The notes beneath the pieces were generated by a model. The model saw nothing but the letters and a program-made list of their open reading frames with translations. It searched no databases and was not told where the DNA came from. From positions 62,001-126,000 of the forward strand of contig CAWCSF010000011.1 in assembly GCA_963798195.1 (NCBI GenBank): 64,000 nucleotides of DNA. Reading direction: 5' to 3'. The DNA comes from CAVSRC01 sp963798195. GTDB taxonomy: Bacteria; Pseudomonadota; Alphaproteobacteria; Rhizobiales; Kaistiaceae. Below, one piece after another: positions 35,427-43,470 of this stretch (its first letter is position 1; each line of letters starts with the position of its first letter). Made by a program: the position numbers and the translations under genes.

Positions 35427-36290
35427 CTAGATCGCCACCAGCCCAGGGACCGGATCGGGACCATGTTCGTCTGCCGGGCGGGCGAAGAAGAACTCGGCGT
35501 GGTACCAGCCCTCGCTTTCCAGCCCGGCAGGATCGATACCGAGGCGTTTCAGGTTGGCGAAGACCTCTGCCCGCTCGTCGCGGCCGGCAAAGTGGCGCTG
35601 GCGGAATGTCTCGCCGGCCAGCTTGAGGACCGCATAACCGCGCTCCTTGAGCGCTTCAGCGATTTCGTCGATTGGGAACATGCGGAGCGCGAACAACGCA
35701 AGCCAGGGCCTGGTCGAGACGCAGTCGAGGATGTGTGTGAATGTTGCCGCACCGACATAGCCAATGGCGCCCGTCGAAATGACCAGATCGGTATCCGCCA
35801 GGACGGCGCATTCCTCATCGGTTGGCGTTTCCTGCTCCAGGTCGCGCGCGATGAACGCATCGAGGATACCGGCCTCATGGGCGTAGCCCACAGACCGCGC
35901 GGCGGTGTCCAGACCGACGCAGGTGAGTTCCTCACTATCTGCGCGGCCATAGAAGGCGCGGTCCCGGGCAACCAATTCGCTGCGCGATAGGGCACCGGTA
36001 ACGGCGGAGCCGTAGAAACGGAAGAGTTCGGGCAGGCTGCAGCAATGTTTGAGGATGGCGGCGTTGACGCCGTAGGAGCAGCCGACATCGAGCAATTTGA
36101 GCTGGCGGCGGTTTCTGGCGGTGCGCTGAGCTTCGATCACCTTGCGAAAGACCGGTTCGGCCTCCCCCGGTATCCGATAGTCGAGATTGATCAGGGTCTG
36201 GTAGTAGTCGCGGGGGTCGGGCCGGTCATATATGCCGGTGAGATCGATCTTGCCTGTCTCATCGAGATCGAAGTCAGTCAAAGCGGACAT
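35427..36290 (-). CDS. Class I SAM-dependent methyltransferase-like protein of unknown role
   Basis: A 287-residue protein. A possible motif I, LKLLDVGCSYGVNAAIL, lies near residue 85, and an acidic strand end (CVGLDTAARSV) and TDLVISTGAIGYVGAATF further on follow the order of a methyltransferase fold. The N-terminal half (IYDRPDPRDYYQTLINLDYRIP) resembles a family seen beside opine- or amine-related genes. No substrate can be given. ATG 36290 (MSALTDF) is preferred to a more upstream start. It lies 73 bases upstream of the amine oxidase gene on the same strand and is divergent from the DUF971 gene. Confidence 0.65.
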   Translation of the reverse strand: MSALTDFDLDETGKIDLTGIYDRPDPRDYYQTLINLDYRIPGEAEPVFRKVIEAQRTARNRRQLKLLDVGCSYGVNAAILKHCCSLPELFRFYGSAVTGALSRSELVARDRAFYGRADSEELTCVGLDTAARSVGYAHEAGILDAFIARDLEQETPTDEECAVLADTDLVISTGAIGYVGAATFTHILDCVSTRPWLALFALRMFPIDEIAEALKERGYAVLKLAGETFRQRHFAGRDERAEVFANLKRLGIDPAGLESEGWYHAEFFFARPADEHGPDPVPGLVAI

Positions 36291-36441
36291 CAAATGCACT
36301 CCAATGCTATGCGTTCGCACGGCTGGCTGGCCGCACAAAAACCTCCGGGTGGGTGGCTGACGCAGGTATTATGGCCTGAACCCGAGTTGGTACCAAATCG
36401 CTTGTGTACCAAGCATTTATGACAGGGAGCACACACTCTTC

Positions 36442-36807
36442 ATGAGCGAAGCCGATGTCTGGCCGACCGAAATTCGACTGCGCAAGGACCGGCGTTCGCT
36501 GGCCGTGCAATTTGACGACGGGGTGACCCATGAATTGCCGGCGGAGATGCTGCGCGTGCTCAGCCCATCGGCCGAGGTGCAGGGCCACAGCCCCGAGCAA
36601 AGGCAGACCGTTGGCGGAAAGCGGGACGTTTCGATCGCGGCGCTGGATCCGGTCGGCAACTACGCCGTGCGCATCACCTTCGACGACGGCCACAATACCG
36701 GGCTGTTCACCTGGGTCTACCTGCGCCAACTCGGCGACGAGCACGAGCAGCGCTGGGCCGGCTATCTAGCCGACCTGAAGAAGAAAGGGCTGCGGCGCGA
36801 GCGTTGA
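36442..36807 (+). CDS. DUF971 (gamma-butyrobetaine hydroxylase N-terminal-like) domain protein
   Basis: A 121-residue protein of the DUF971 family: PTEIRLRKDRRSLAVQFDDG, LPAEMLRVLSPSAEVQGH, VGNYAVRITFDDGHNTGLFTW and VYLRQLGDEHEQRWAGYL. The domain is the N-terminal part of gamma-butyrobetaine dioxygenases, but as a stand-alone protein its role is unclear; links with iron-sulfur or Apd1/Mrp-type proteins are known for some members. The gene is preceded by an AGGGAGC box and followed by an intrinsic terminator, so it is a single-gene unit. Confidence 0.9.
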   Translation: MSEADVWPTEIRLRKDRRSLAVQFDDGVTHELPAEMLRVLSPSAEVQGHSPEQRQTVGGKRDVSIAALDPVGNYAVRITFDDGHNTGLFTWVYLRQLGDEHEQRWAGYLADLKKKGLRRER

Positions 36808-36848
36808 ATCGGATCGGCAGGTTCGATCAGCAAACCACTCGCGACAAA

Positions 36849-36882
36849 CAAAAAAGCCGGCGAACGATCGCCGGCTTTTTCT
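36849..36882. terminator. Rho-independent terminator between the DUF971 and L,D-transpeptidase genes
   Basis: A perfect 8-bp stem GCCGGCGA (36856-36863) and TCGCCGGC (36868-36875) with an ACGA loop, flanked by A-rich sequence on the left and TTTTT on the right. It lies between convergent genes and can serve both. Confidence 0.9.
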
Positions 36883-36900
36883 TGCCCCCAAAATGCGAAA

Positions 36901-37524
36901 TCAGTTCAGCACAACGACCTTGGCGCCAACCTTGACGCGCTCGTAGAGGTCAATGACGTCGGCATTGGTCATCCGGATGCAGCCGGACGACACCGCATGG
37001 CCGATCGTCCAGGGCTCGTTCGAGCCGTGGATGCGGTAGATGCGGCTGCCGATATACAGAGCGCGGGCGCCAAGCGGATTGGCTTCGCCACCCGGCATGT
37101 AGGCCGGCAGGATGTGACCCTTGGCCTTTTCGCGTGCGATCATCACAGCCGGCGGCGTCCAGCCCGGCCACTCGGCCTTGCGGGAAACGCGGTCGGTGCC
37201 TTGCCAGGTGAAGCCCTCACGGCCGACGCCGATGCCGTATTTCATCGCCCGCCCCTTCTCGGTGACGTAGTAGAGCCGGCGTTCTTCGGTGTTCACGATG
37301 ATGGTGCCGACATCGTACTTGTCGTCATAGCCGACGACTTGCCGAACGATCGGGGAGTAGTTGCGGACGCCGTTCTTGCCGCTCGCCATCACCTGTTCGA
37401 CGTCGTAGGTGACGAACTTGTTGAGCGCGTTGTCGAAATACGTCCGCGGCTCAGCCTGCGACGCCTGGAGACCCACCAAAACGACCGCAGCCGCACCCAA
37501 GGCGACAAGTATCTGCTTTCGCAT
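36901..37524 (-). CDS. L,D-transpeptidase (YkuD), periplasmic
   Basis: A 207-residue exported protein. A signal peptide (MRKQILVALGAAAVVLVGLQ, cleavage about SQA-EP) is followed by a YkuD catalytic domain. The active-site block is IHGSNEPWTIGHAVSSGCIR, with His and the nucleophilic Cys in HX(n)SSGCIRM. It forms 3-3 crosslinks in peptidoglycan or anchors proteins to it. The ATG at 37524 gives a normal signal peptide; upstream in-frame codons add only basic sequence. It is divergent from the O-methyltransferase gene. A second YkuD gene is at 48888. Confidence 0.92.
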   Translation of the reverse strand: MRKQILVALGAAAVVLVGLQASQAEPRTYFDNALNKFVTYDVEQVMASGKNGVRNYSPIVRQVVGYDDKYDVGTIIVNTEERRLYYVTEKGRAMKYGIGVGREGFTWQGTDRVSRKAEWPGWTPPAVMIAREKAKGHILPAYMPGGEANPLGARALYIGSRIYRIHGSNEPWTIGHAVSSGCIRMTNADVIDLYERVKVGAKVVVLN

Positions 37525-37750
37525 CCCAGCCTTCCTTCCGATGATCTCGATACGGCGCTGCAACGAAGTCCGCTGACACGCCATGAACGCGTGTTTGCCC
37601 AATTTGGCTCGGGTGAACAAGCAAACCCGGGCCAATAAGCGGCTCTTCTCCTGCTTTTGCCGGGCACTGTGGTTATGGGGCAACGTCCTGTTGCCCCATA
37701 ACCGCGGCGGAGCGTAGCGTGCGAGCGCCAAGGCACGAGGATCGCCCGCC

Positions 37751-38420
37751 ATGCCGAATCGCCAGTGGAACGCCGTCGACCGCTATTTCAGTGACTCGCT
37801 CGTCCGGCCCGACGCCGCGCTGAACGCCGCGGCGGCAGCCAGTGACGCGGCCGGGCTGCCGCCCATCAACGTCGCGGCGAACGAAGGCAAGCTGCTGATG
37901 ATCCTGGCGCTCGCCATCGGAGCAAGGCGCATCCTCGAGATCGGCACGCTGGGCGGGTACTCCACGATCTGGATGGCGAAGGCGCTGCCGCCCGACGGCA
38001 AGCTGGTCTCTCTGGAGATCGACCCGCATTGCGCCGAAGTGGCACGGGCCAACGTGAAGCAGGCCGGGCTCGACACAATCGTCGACATCCGGCTCGGCGC
38101 TGCGCTCGAACTCGCTGCCCAAGGTGGAGGCAGACAAGATCGGCCCGTTCGACGTCGTCTTCATCGACGCCGACAAGCGCAACAACACCGCCTACCTCGA
38201 CTGGGCGCTGAAGCTGACGCGCAAGGGCAGCATCATCATCGTCGACAATGTCGTGCGCGACGGCGCGGTGGCCGACGCCAGCAGCCGCAACTCCAGCGTG
38301 CTCGGCGCCCGCAAGGTGACGGAGATGATCGCCGCCGAGCCGCGCCTGACGGCGACGGCGCTGCAGACGGTCGGCGCCAAGGGCTATGACGGCTTCGCGA
38401 TCGCGCTGGTCACCGGCTGA
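37751..38420 (+). pseudogene. O-methyltransferase family 3 (COMT-like), with a +1 frameshift
   Basis: A cation-dependent O-methyltransferase of about 222 residues read in two frames. The first frame has NRQWNAVDRYFSDSLV, NVAANEGKLLMILALAIGA, RILEIGTLGGYSTIWMAKAL (motif I) and KLVSLEIDPHCAEVARANVK. After LGAAL the frame slips at 38109-38110. Deleting one A (GAACTC to GACTC) gives LDSLPKVEADKIGPFDVVF and then IDADKRNNTAYLDWALKLTR, with the metal ligands Asp and Asn, and IIIVDNVVRDGAV. These enzymes methylate a catechol-like or other hydroxyl. Decay and consensus error are both possible. Confidence 0.82.
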
Positions 38421-38433
38421 GGGAGGCCGAAAC

Positions 38434-39581
38434 TCAGATAATGCCGATGGAGCCGTCGGATCGGGTCGCGAGCGGCCGCTCCCAGTGAACGAAGTCGTCG
38501 CCCTTCTCCAGCCACGCCTCGTCGAGCTCGACGCCCCAGCCCGGCCGGTCCGGCCGCAGTTCGAGGAAGCCATCCTTCGGCAGGTATGGATCGGCAACCC
38601 AGGGCACGTTGTCGTAGACGTTGTATTCGAGGATGCGCACGTTCGGCTGCGCCGCGCAGAAGTGCAGGCTGGCGGCGGTCGCAATCGGCCCCATCGGGTT
38701 GTGCGGCGACACCGTGACCAGATGCGCCTCGGCGATCGCGGCAATCTTGCGCATCTCCAGCAGCCCGCCGACGACGCAGATGTCCGGCTGGATGATGTCG
38801 ACGCCTCCGGCCGCCATCAGCCCCAGGAACTCGTGCCTGATTGTAGAGCCGCTCGCCGGTGGCAATCGGGACGCTGAGCGACGCCCGAAGCCGCGCCCAT
38901 TCCGGCTCGTGGTAGGGCGGCAGCGGCTCCTCGAAGAACATCGGATCGTAGGGCGCGAGCGCATTGCCGAGAGTCGACGGCCCGGCTCAGCTCGCCCGGC
39001 GCGCCCTTGAAATCGAACCCGAATTCCCAGTGCGACGGCAGGCCTTCGCGAAGGCCCCGCGCAAAGGCGCCATAGGTGTCGCAGACCTCCCCCCAACGCC
39101 CTTCATGGAAACTCTGGTCGACCGGATGAAACTTGAACGCGGTGAAACCGAAGCGTTCGTTCAGTTCGCGGAGCTTGTCGTGCGCTCCCGTGCCGTGCTG
39201 CGGCCCGCGCGACACGCCAGCGTAGACGCGCACGCGATCGCGGGCGTTGCCGCCGATCATCATGTAGACCGGCAGGCCGACCGCCTTGGCCGAGATGTCC
39301 CAGAGCGCGTGATCGATCGCCGACTGCGCCGCGAGCCCGATGGCGCCGGGCGGGAAGCGCGCCGCCAGAAGCAGTTTCTGCATGATGAACTCAATCCGCC
39401 GGGGATCGACGTCCTTGATCTGCTCGAAGAGATAGTCGAACACCGCCGGAAGCGCCCGGTCCGGCCCGTGGTTGAAAGCCTCGCCCCAACCGGAGATGCC
39501 CTCGTCGGTGTCGATGCGCAACAATACCCGCGGGCGATCCGCGACCCGCTGGAGGTACGAGCGATAGCCGGTGATCTTCAT
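38434..39581 (-). pseudogene. Enolase-superfamily dehydratase (galactonate dehydratase-like), two +1 frameshifts
   Basis: Three successive frames join to a protein of about 381 residues. It starts at ATG 39581 (MKITGYRSYLQRVADRPRV), with GISGWGEAFNHGPDRALPAV and AIDHALWDISAKAVGLPVYMM in the capping domain, then TAFKFHPVDQS and the metal ligand region WEFGFDFKGAPGELSRAV. The frame slips near 38967-38975, continues with APYDPMFFEEPLPPYHEPEW and VPIATGERLYN, slips again near 38830-38845, and ends with VDIIQPDICVVGG and VSPHNPMGP. Removing one base at each slip restores the family. It follows the usual D/E-E-E ligand order. It is divergent from otnI and convergent with the O-methyltransferase gene. 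Confidence 0.8.
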
Positions 39582-39745
39582 GGAGCATCCTTTTGGCGCG
39601 ACCTTGTGGCGGCCGCTTGGGCAGGCAGGCGAGCCCGCGTTCATCGTGCCTCGCATGGAATCCGTCAAGCGGCGGATTGCTTGACATTGCGGCCCGGCGA
39701 CGCCTAAGGCCCGCGCTTCGCCGAAAAAAGAACCAAGGGGGGAAC

Positions 39746-40528
39746 ATGCCGCGCTTTTCAGCCAACCTCGGATTCCTGTGGCCGAACCTCGAGATCCCCG
39801 ACCGCATCGCCGCCGCCGGACGCGCCGGCTTCAAGGCGGTCGAACTGCATTTCCCCTATGACGTCCCGGCCGCCGAGACAAAAGCGGCTTGCGCCAAGGC
39901 CGGCGTGAAACTCCTCGGCATTAATACGAATATCGGTGCCGGCGCCGACGGCCATCGCGGCCTGGCGGCAGTTCCCGGCAAGGAAGCCGAGTTCGAGAAG
40001 CTGATCGACCAGTCGATCGCCTACGCGGTGGAAGCCGGCGGAACCTCGGTCCACGCCATGGCAGGCGTGGTGGCAGAGAAGGATCGCGCCGCGGGGACCG
40101 AAACCATGCTACGCAACATCGCGCTCGCCGCGAAGAAGGCGGCCCCGCACGGCCTCACCATTCTGCTCGAACCGCTCAACACCCGCGACAATCCGGGCTA
40201 CTTTTATTCGACGGTCGAGCCGGCCGTCGACATCATCGACAAGGTCGGCGCGCCCAACGTGAAGCTGATGTTCGACGCCTATCATGTCGGTTGCGCCCAG
40301 GGCGACGTGCTGACCCGCCTGCGCAAGTTCTACGGCAAGATCGGCCACGTACAGATCGCCGCCGTACCCAGCCGTGCTGAACCCGACGAGGGCGAGATCG
40401 CCTTCCCGGCATTCTTCAAGGCGCTCGATGAACTCGGCTATGATGGCTGGATTGGCTGTGAGTACAGGCCGCGCGGCGACACCGACGCCGGGCTCGCCTG
40501 GGTGAAGACACTCGGCGTATCATTATAG
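39746..40528 (+). CDS. hyi: Hydroxypyruvate isomerase/2-oxo-tetronate isomerase (OtnI-like)
   Basis: A 260-residue TIM barrel of the Hyi family: PRFSANLGFLWPNLEIPDRI, AGFKAVELHFPYDVP, LGINTNIGAGADGHRGLAAV, then the metal and catalytic residues in LTILLEPLNTRDNPGYF (Glu), VKLMFDAYHVGCAQGD (Asp, His), GHVQIAAVPSRAEPDEGEI (His/Gln, Glu) and GWIGCEYRP (Glu). Hyi homologues next to otnC and otnK are OtnI, which interconverts 2-oxo- and 3-oxo-tetronates in four-carbon acid sugar catabolism. The context here, with otnC and otnK just downstream on the other strand, favours OtnI. An AAGGGGGG ribosome site precedes ATG 39746. Confidence 0.9.
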   Translation: MPRFSANLGFLWPNLEIPDRIAAAGRAGFKAVELHFPYDVPAAETKAACAKAGVKLLGINTNIGAGADGHRGLAAVPGKEAEFEKLIDQSIAYAVEAGGTSVHAMAGVVAEKDRAAGTETMLRNIALAAKKAAPHGLTILLEPLNTRDNPGYFYSTVEPAVDIIDKVGAPNVKLMFDAYHVGCAQGDVLTRLRKFYGKIGHVQIAAVPSRAEPDEGEIAFPAFFKALDELGYDGWIGCEYRPRGDTDAGLAWVKTLGVSL

Positions 40529-40547
40529 AAGAAGGAAGCATTCCCGC

Positions 40548-41468
40548 ATGAACGCACCTGCAACACCGGCTCCCGCTCCGCGGGGGCCGCGTACCAGCCT
40601 CCTGCCCGGCCAGATTGCCCGGCTGACGATCCGCGACAAGGACACCGGCGAGCACAAGGTTATCTACGAGACCGACAAGCTGATCGAGGCCCCGAACTGG
40701 ACGCCCGACGGCAAGACGCTGATCATCAACGGTGGCGGCAAGCTCTACAGCATCTCCGTCGACAACCCGAAGGGACTGACCGAGATCAACACTGGCGCGG
40801 TGCAGACCTGCAACAACGACCACGTTCTCTCGCCGGACGGCAAGACGATCTACATCAGCGCGACCGGGCATCTCTACGCGGTGCCGGTCACCGGCGGCGA
40901 GCCGCGGAAGATCTCCAACGATCACCCGAATGCCTATCGCTACTTCCTGCATGGCGTATCGCCGGACAACAAGACGCTGTCCTACGTTGCGGTGGAAGCG
41001 GTAGGCGAGGACACGTGGGGCAAGCTCAATATCGCCACGATCCCGACCGCCGGCGGCCCGGACACCTACCTGACCGACATGAAGAAGCCGATCGACGGGC
41101 CGGAATATTCGCCGGACGGCAAGTGGATCTATTTCAACTCGGAGCTGGCCTCGACCACCCCCGGTCACGCGCAGATCTTCCGCATGAAGCCCGACGGGTC
41201 CGGCATCGAGCAGTTCACCCACGACGAACGCGTGAACTGGTTCCCGCATCCCACGCCCGATGGCAAGTGGATCGTCTATCTGAGCTATCCGCCGGGGACG
41301 ATCGGCCATCCGCCCGACAAGGACGTGATCCTGCGCCTGATGCCATTCGACGGTGGCGAATATCGCGACCTCGATGCCTTCCTCGGCGGACAGGGCACGA
41401 TCAACGTCAACAGCTGGGCGCCGGACAGCAAGCGCTTCGCCTACATGGCCTACCCGATGAAGGCCTAG
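40548..41468 (+). CDS. TolB-like/WD40-like beta-propeller protein
   Basis: A 306-residue propeller made of repeated PD40/TolB-type strands: APNWTPDGKTLIINGGGKLY, NNDHVLSPDGKTIYISATGH, FLHGVSPDNKTLSYVAV, DGPEYSPDGKWIYFNSE, WFPHPTPDGKWIVYLSY and NSWAPDSKRFAYMAY. No signal peptide is present; the N-terminus is proline-rich (PATPAPAPRGPR), so it is probably cytoplasmic, unlike TolB. It starts 19 bases after the hyi/otnI stop on the same strand and so is probably co-transcribed. A role as a lyase or sugar-binding propeller is possible, but the function is unknown. Confidence 0.8.
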   Translation: MNAPATPAPAPRGPRTSLLPGQIARLTIRDKDTGEHKVIYETDKLIEAPNWTPDGKTLIINGGGKLYSISVDNPKGLTEINTGAVQTCNNDHVLSPDGKTIYISATGHLYAVPVTGGEPRKISNDHPNAYRYFLHGVSPDNKTLSYVAVEAVGEDTWGKLNIATIPTAGGPDTYLTDMKKPIDGPEYSPDGKWIYFNSELASTTPGHAQIFRMKPDGSGIEQFTHDERVNWFPHPTPDGKWIVYLSYPPGTIGHPPDKDVILRLMPFDGGEYRDLDAFLGGQGTINVNSWAPDSKRFAYMAYPMKA

Positions 41469-41472
41469 CGCC

Positions 41473-42109
41473 TCAGCGGTTGCCGAAAATCGAGTTGAGC
41501 TCGGCGATCTGATCTGCGTTCAGGAGGCGAACCTTCTGGCCGCGGACCAGCATCGTCAGCTTGGCCGCCTCCTCGATCTCCTCGATCGCGAAGACCGCCG
41601 CTTCCAGCGAGGCGCCGGCGACAACCGGACCGTGGTTGCCGAGCAGGATGCCGGAATGGTCCGGCGCCTTGGCGCCGATCAGCGCCTCGACCTCGGTCGA
41701 TCCCGGCCGCGTATAGGGCACGACCGGGACACGGCCGGCGCGCATCACCACGTAGGGCGTCATGGCGGGGAGCGCATCCTCCGGATCGACGTCGATCATG
41801 CATGAGATTGCGGTTGCGAAAGTGGAGTGCAGGTGGACCACCGCCGCCGCCGAGGGACGCGCCGTGTAGAAGGCGAAGTGGAGCGGCAGTTCCTTCGTCG
41901 GCGGATCGCCGGAAACATGCTTGCCTATCGGCATCGAGCTTGGACAGGCGATCCGGTTCGAGGAAGCCGAGACACGAATTTGTCGGCGTGAAGAGGAAGC
42001 CGTCATCGAGCTTCACCGACATATTGCCGGACGAACCGGCGGTGAGCCCGCGATCGAACAGCGACTTGCCCCAGCGGACGAGGCCGTCGCGTGCAGCCTG
42101 CTCGTTCAT
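41473..42109 (-). pseudogene. otnC: Class II aldolase, 3-oxo-tetronate 4-phosphate decarboxylase (OtnC-like), +1 frameshift
   Basis: Two frames join to about 211 residues of the class II aldolase/adducin family. Frame one starts at ATG 42109 and has AARDGLVRWGKSLFDRGLT, AGSSGNMSVKLDDGFLFTPT and EPDRLSKLDAD. It slips near 41936; removing one A or T gives DGKHVSGDPPTKELPLHFAF. The zinc histidines follow in AAVVHLHSTFATAISC and LLGNHGPVVAG, with the C-terminus ELNSIFGNR. OtnC decarboxylates 3-oxo-tetronate 4-phosphate to dihydroxyacetone phosphate. It overlaps otnK by ATGA, as expected for an otnK-otnC operon. Confidence 0.85.
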
Positions 42110-43362
42110 GCGCCCTCCAGAACCCGCAACGCCTTGCTGAAGAAATCCGGCGCGCCGAAGTTACCGCTCTTCAGCGCCAGGTGCACGTTGCGGTCCCCCT
42201 CGCCCGACAGCGCCGGCACGCCGGGATCGATCTCCGGCCCGATGCGCAATTGGGTTACGCCAAGCGCCTCGACAACCGCGCCCGATGTCTCTCCACCGCC
42301 GACGACCACGCGGCTGACGCCGGCATCGACGAGCTGGGCGGCAAGATCGCCGAAGAAATCCTCGATCGCGCCAGCGACAGCGGCCGTGCCAAAACGCTGC
42401 TGCGCCGCCTTCACCGCATCGGGTTCTGCCGTCGAGTAGACGATGGGCGACGCTTCGATGTGTGTCTTGACGAAAGCGAGCGCGGAATCGACCGTCAATT
42501 CGCCGTCGAGCAGCTTGTCCGGATCGACGGCGAGACCGGGATGATCCTCAAGATAGGCGGCAACCTGGCCGCGCGACGCCACCGAGCAGGAGCCGGACAG
42601 CACGACGCCCGGCCCGATCGCCGGCGGAAAGTCGGAGCTTTGCCCGCTGAGCAGGCCGCGACGGCGAAAGTTCTCCGGCAGGCCAAGCGCGATGCCGGAG
42701 CCGCCGGTAATCAGCTTGTGGTCGGCGATGGCGGTTCCAATCGCCAGAAGATCGTCATCGACGACCGCATCGACAACGACGAGCCGCCGGCCTGCGGCAG
42801 CTTCCGCATCAATTGCCGCGCCGATCGCCGCTTCGCCCTGGCGCACTACGGCATAGGGCACAAGTCCCACCGGCACCTTCGTCTGAAGACCGAGCCAGCG
42901 GCGGATATCAGGATCGGTCATCGGATTGAGCGGATGATTCTCCATGCCGGATTCGCTGAGCAGGCGATCCCGCACGAACAGATGCCCCATGAACAGCGTG
43001 CGGCCCGTCGCCGGGAACACCGGATTGACCACCGCGACCGGCGCATCGAGCGCGTCGAGCAGCGCTTCCGCCACCGGCCCGATGTTGCCTTCCGGCGTCG
43101 AGTCGAAGGTCGAGCAATACTTGAACAGGAACTGCCGGCAGCCCTGCTCGCGCAGCCATGCGAGCGCTGCAAGGCTTTCGGCAACCGCCGTGTCGGCGGC
43201 AATCGACCGCGTCTTCAGCGCGACAACACCGGCCTCGCAATCGGCCTCTCCGCCGCCCGCCGGCACGCCGACGAACTGGATCGTCGCCATGCCGCCGCGG
43301 TTCAGCGTGTTGGCGAGGTCGCTCGCCCCGGTGAAGTCGTCCGCAATGCAACCAAGAAGCAT
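42106..43362 (-). CDS. otnK: 3-oxo-tetronate kinase OtnK (four-carbon acid sugar kinase)
   Basis: A 418-residue kinase of the DUF1537 family with the N-terminal sugar-acid domain (LLGCIADDFTGASDLANTLN, then LKTRSI and FLFKYCSTFDSTPEGNIGPV) and the C-terminal nucleotide-binding domain (SGSCSVASRGQVAAYL, VVVGGGETSGAVVEALGV, and LALKSGNFGAPDFFSKAL). It phosphorylates 3-oxo-tetronate, after which OtnC decarboxylates the product. The ATG at 43362 has AGGA seven bases upstream and is preferred to a longer frame. It overlaps otnC and lies 108 bases downstream of glpD on the same strand. Confidence 0.93.
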   Translation of the reverse strand: MLLGCIADDFTGASDLANTLNRGGMATIQFVGVPAGGGEADCEAGVVALKTRSIAADTAVAESLAALAWLREQGCRQFLFKYCSTFDSTPEGNIGPVAEALLDALDAPVAVVNPVFPATGRTLFMGHLFVRDRLLSESGMENHPLNPMTDPDIRRWLGLQTKVPVGLVPYAVVRQGEAAIGAAIDAEAAAGRRLVVVDAVVDDDLLAIGTAIADHKLITGGSGIALGLPENFRRRGLLSGQSSDFPPAIGPGVVLSGSCSVASRGQVAAYLEDHPGLAVDPDKLLDGELTVDSALAFVKTHIEASPIVYSTAEPDAVKAAQQRFGTAAVAGAIEDFFGDLAAQLVDAGVSRVVVGGGETSGAVVEALGVTQLRIGPEIDPGVPALSGEGDRNVHLALKSGNFGAPDFFSKALRVLEGA

Positions 43363-43470
43363 TCTGTCATCCTGCCCGAACCACCGGCCACCGCGCACTG
43401 GAGCACCGGGCTGCGGCGACGCGGACCTTCATTTGCATGAGTTTCACGCGGCGGAAAGGGGTGCGCGGCT

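Noticed and set aside
42091..43440. A 449-residue open frame opposite otnK
   Set aside because: Shadow of the otnK frame, with no domain; otnK has clear family motifs.
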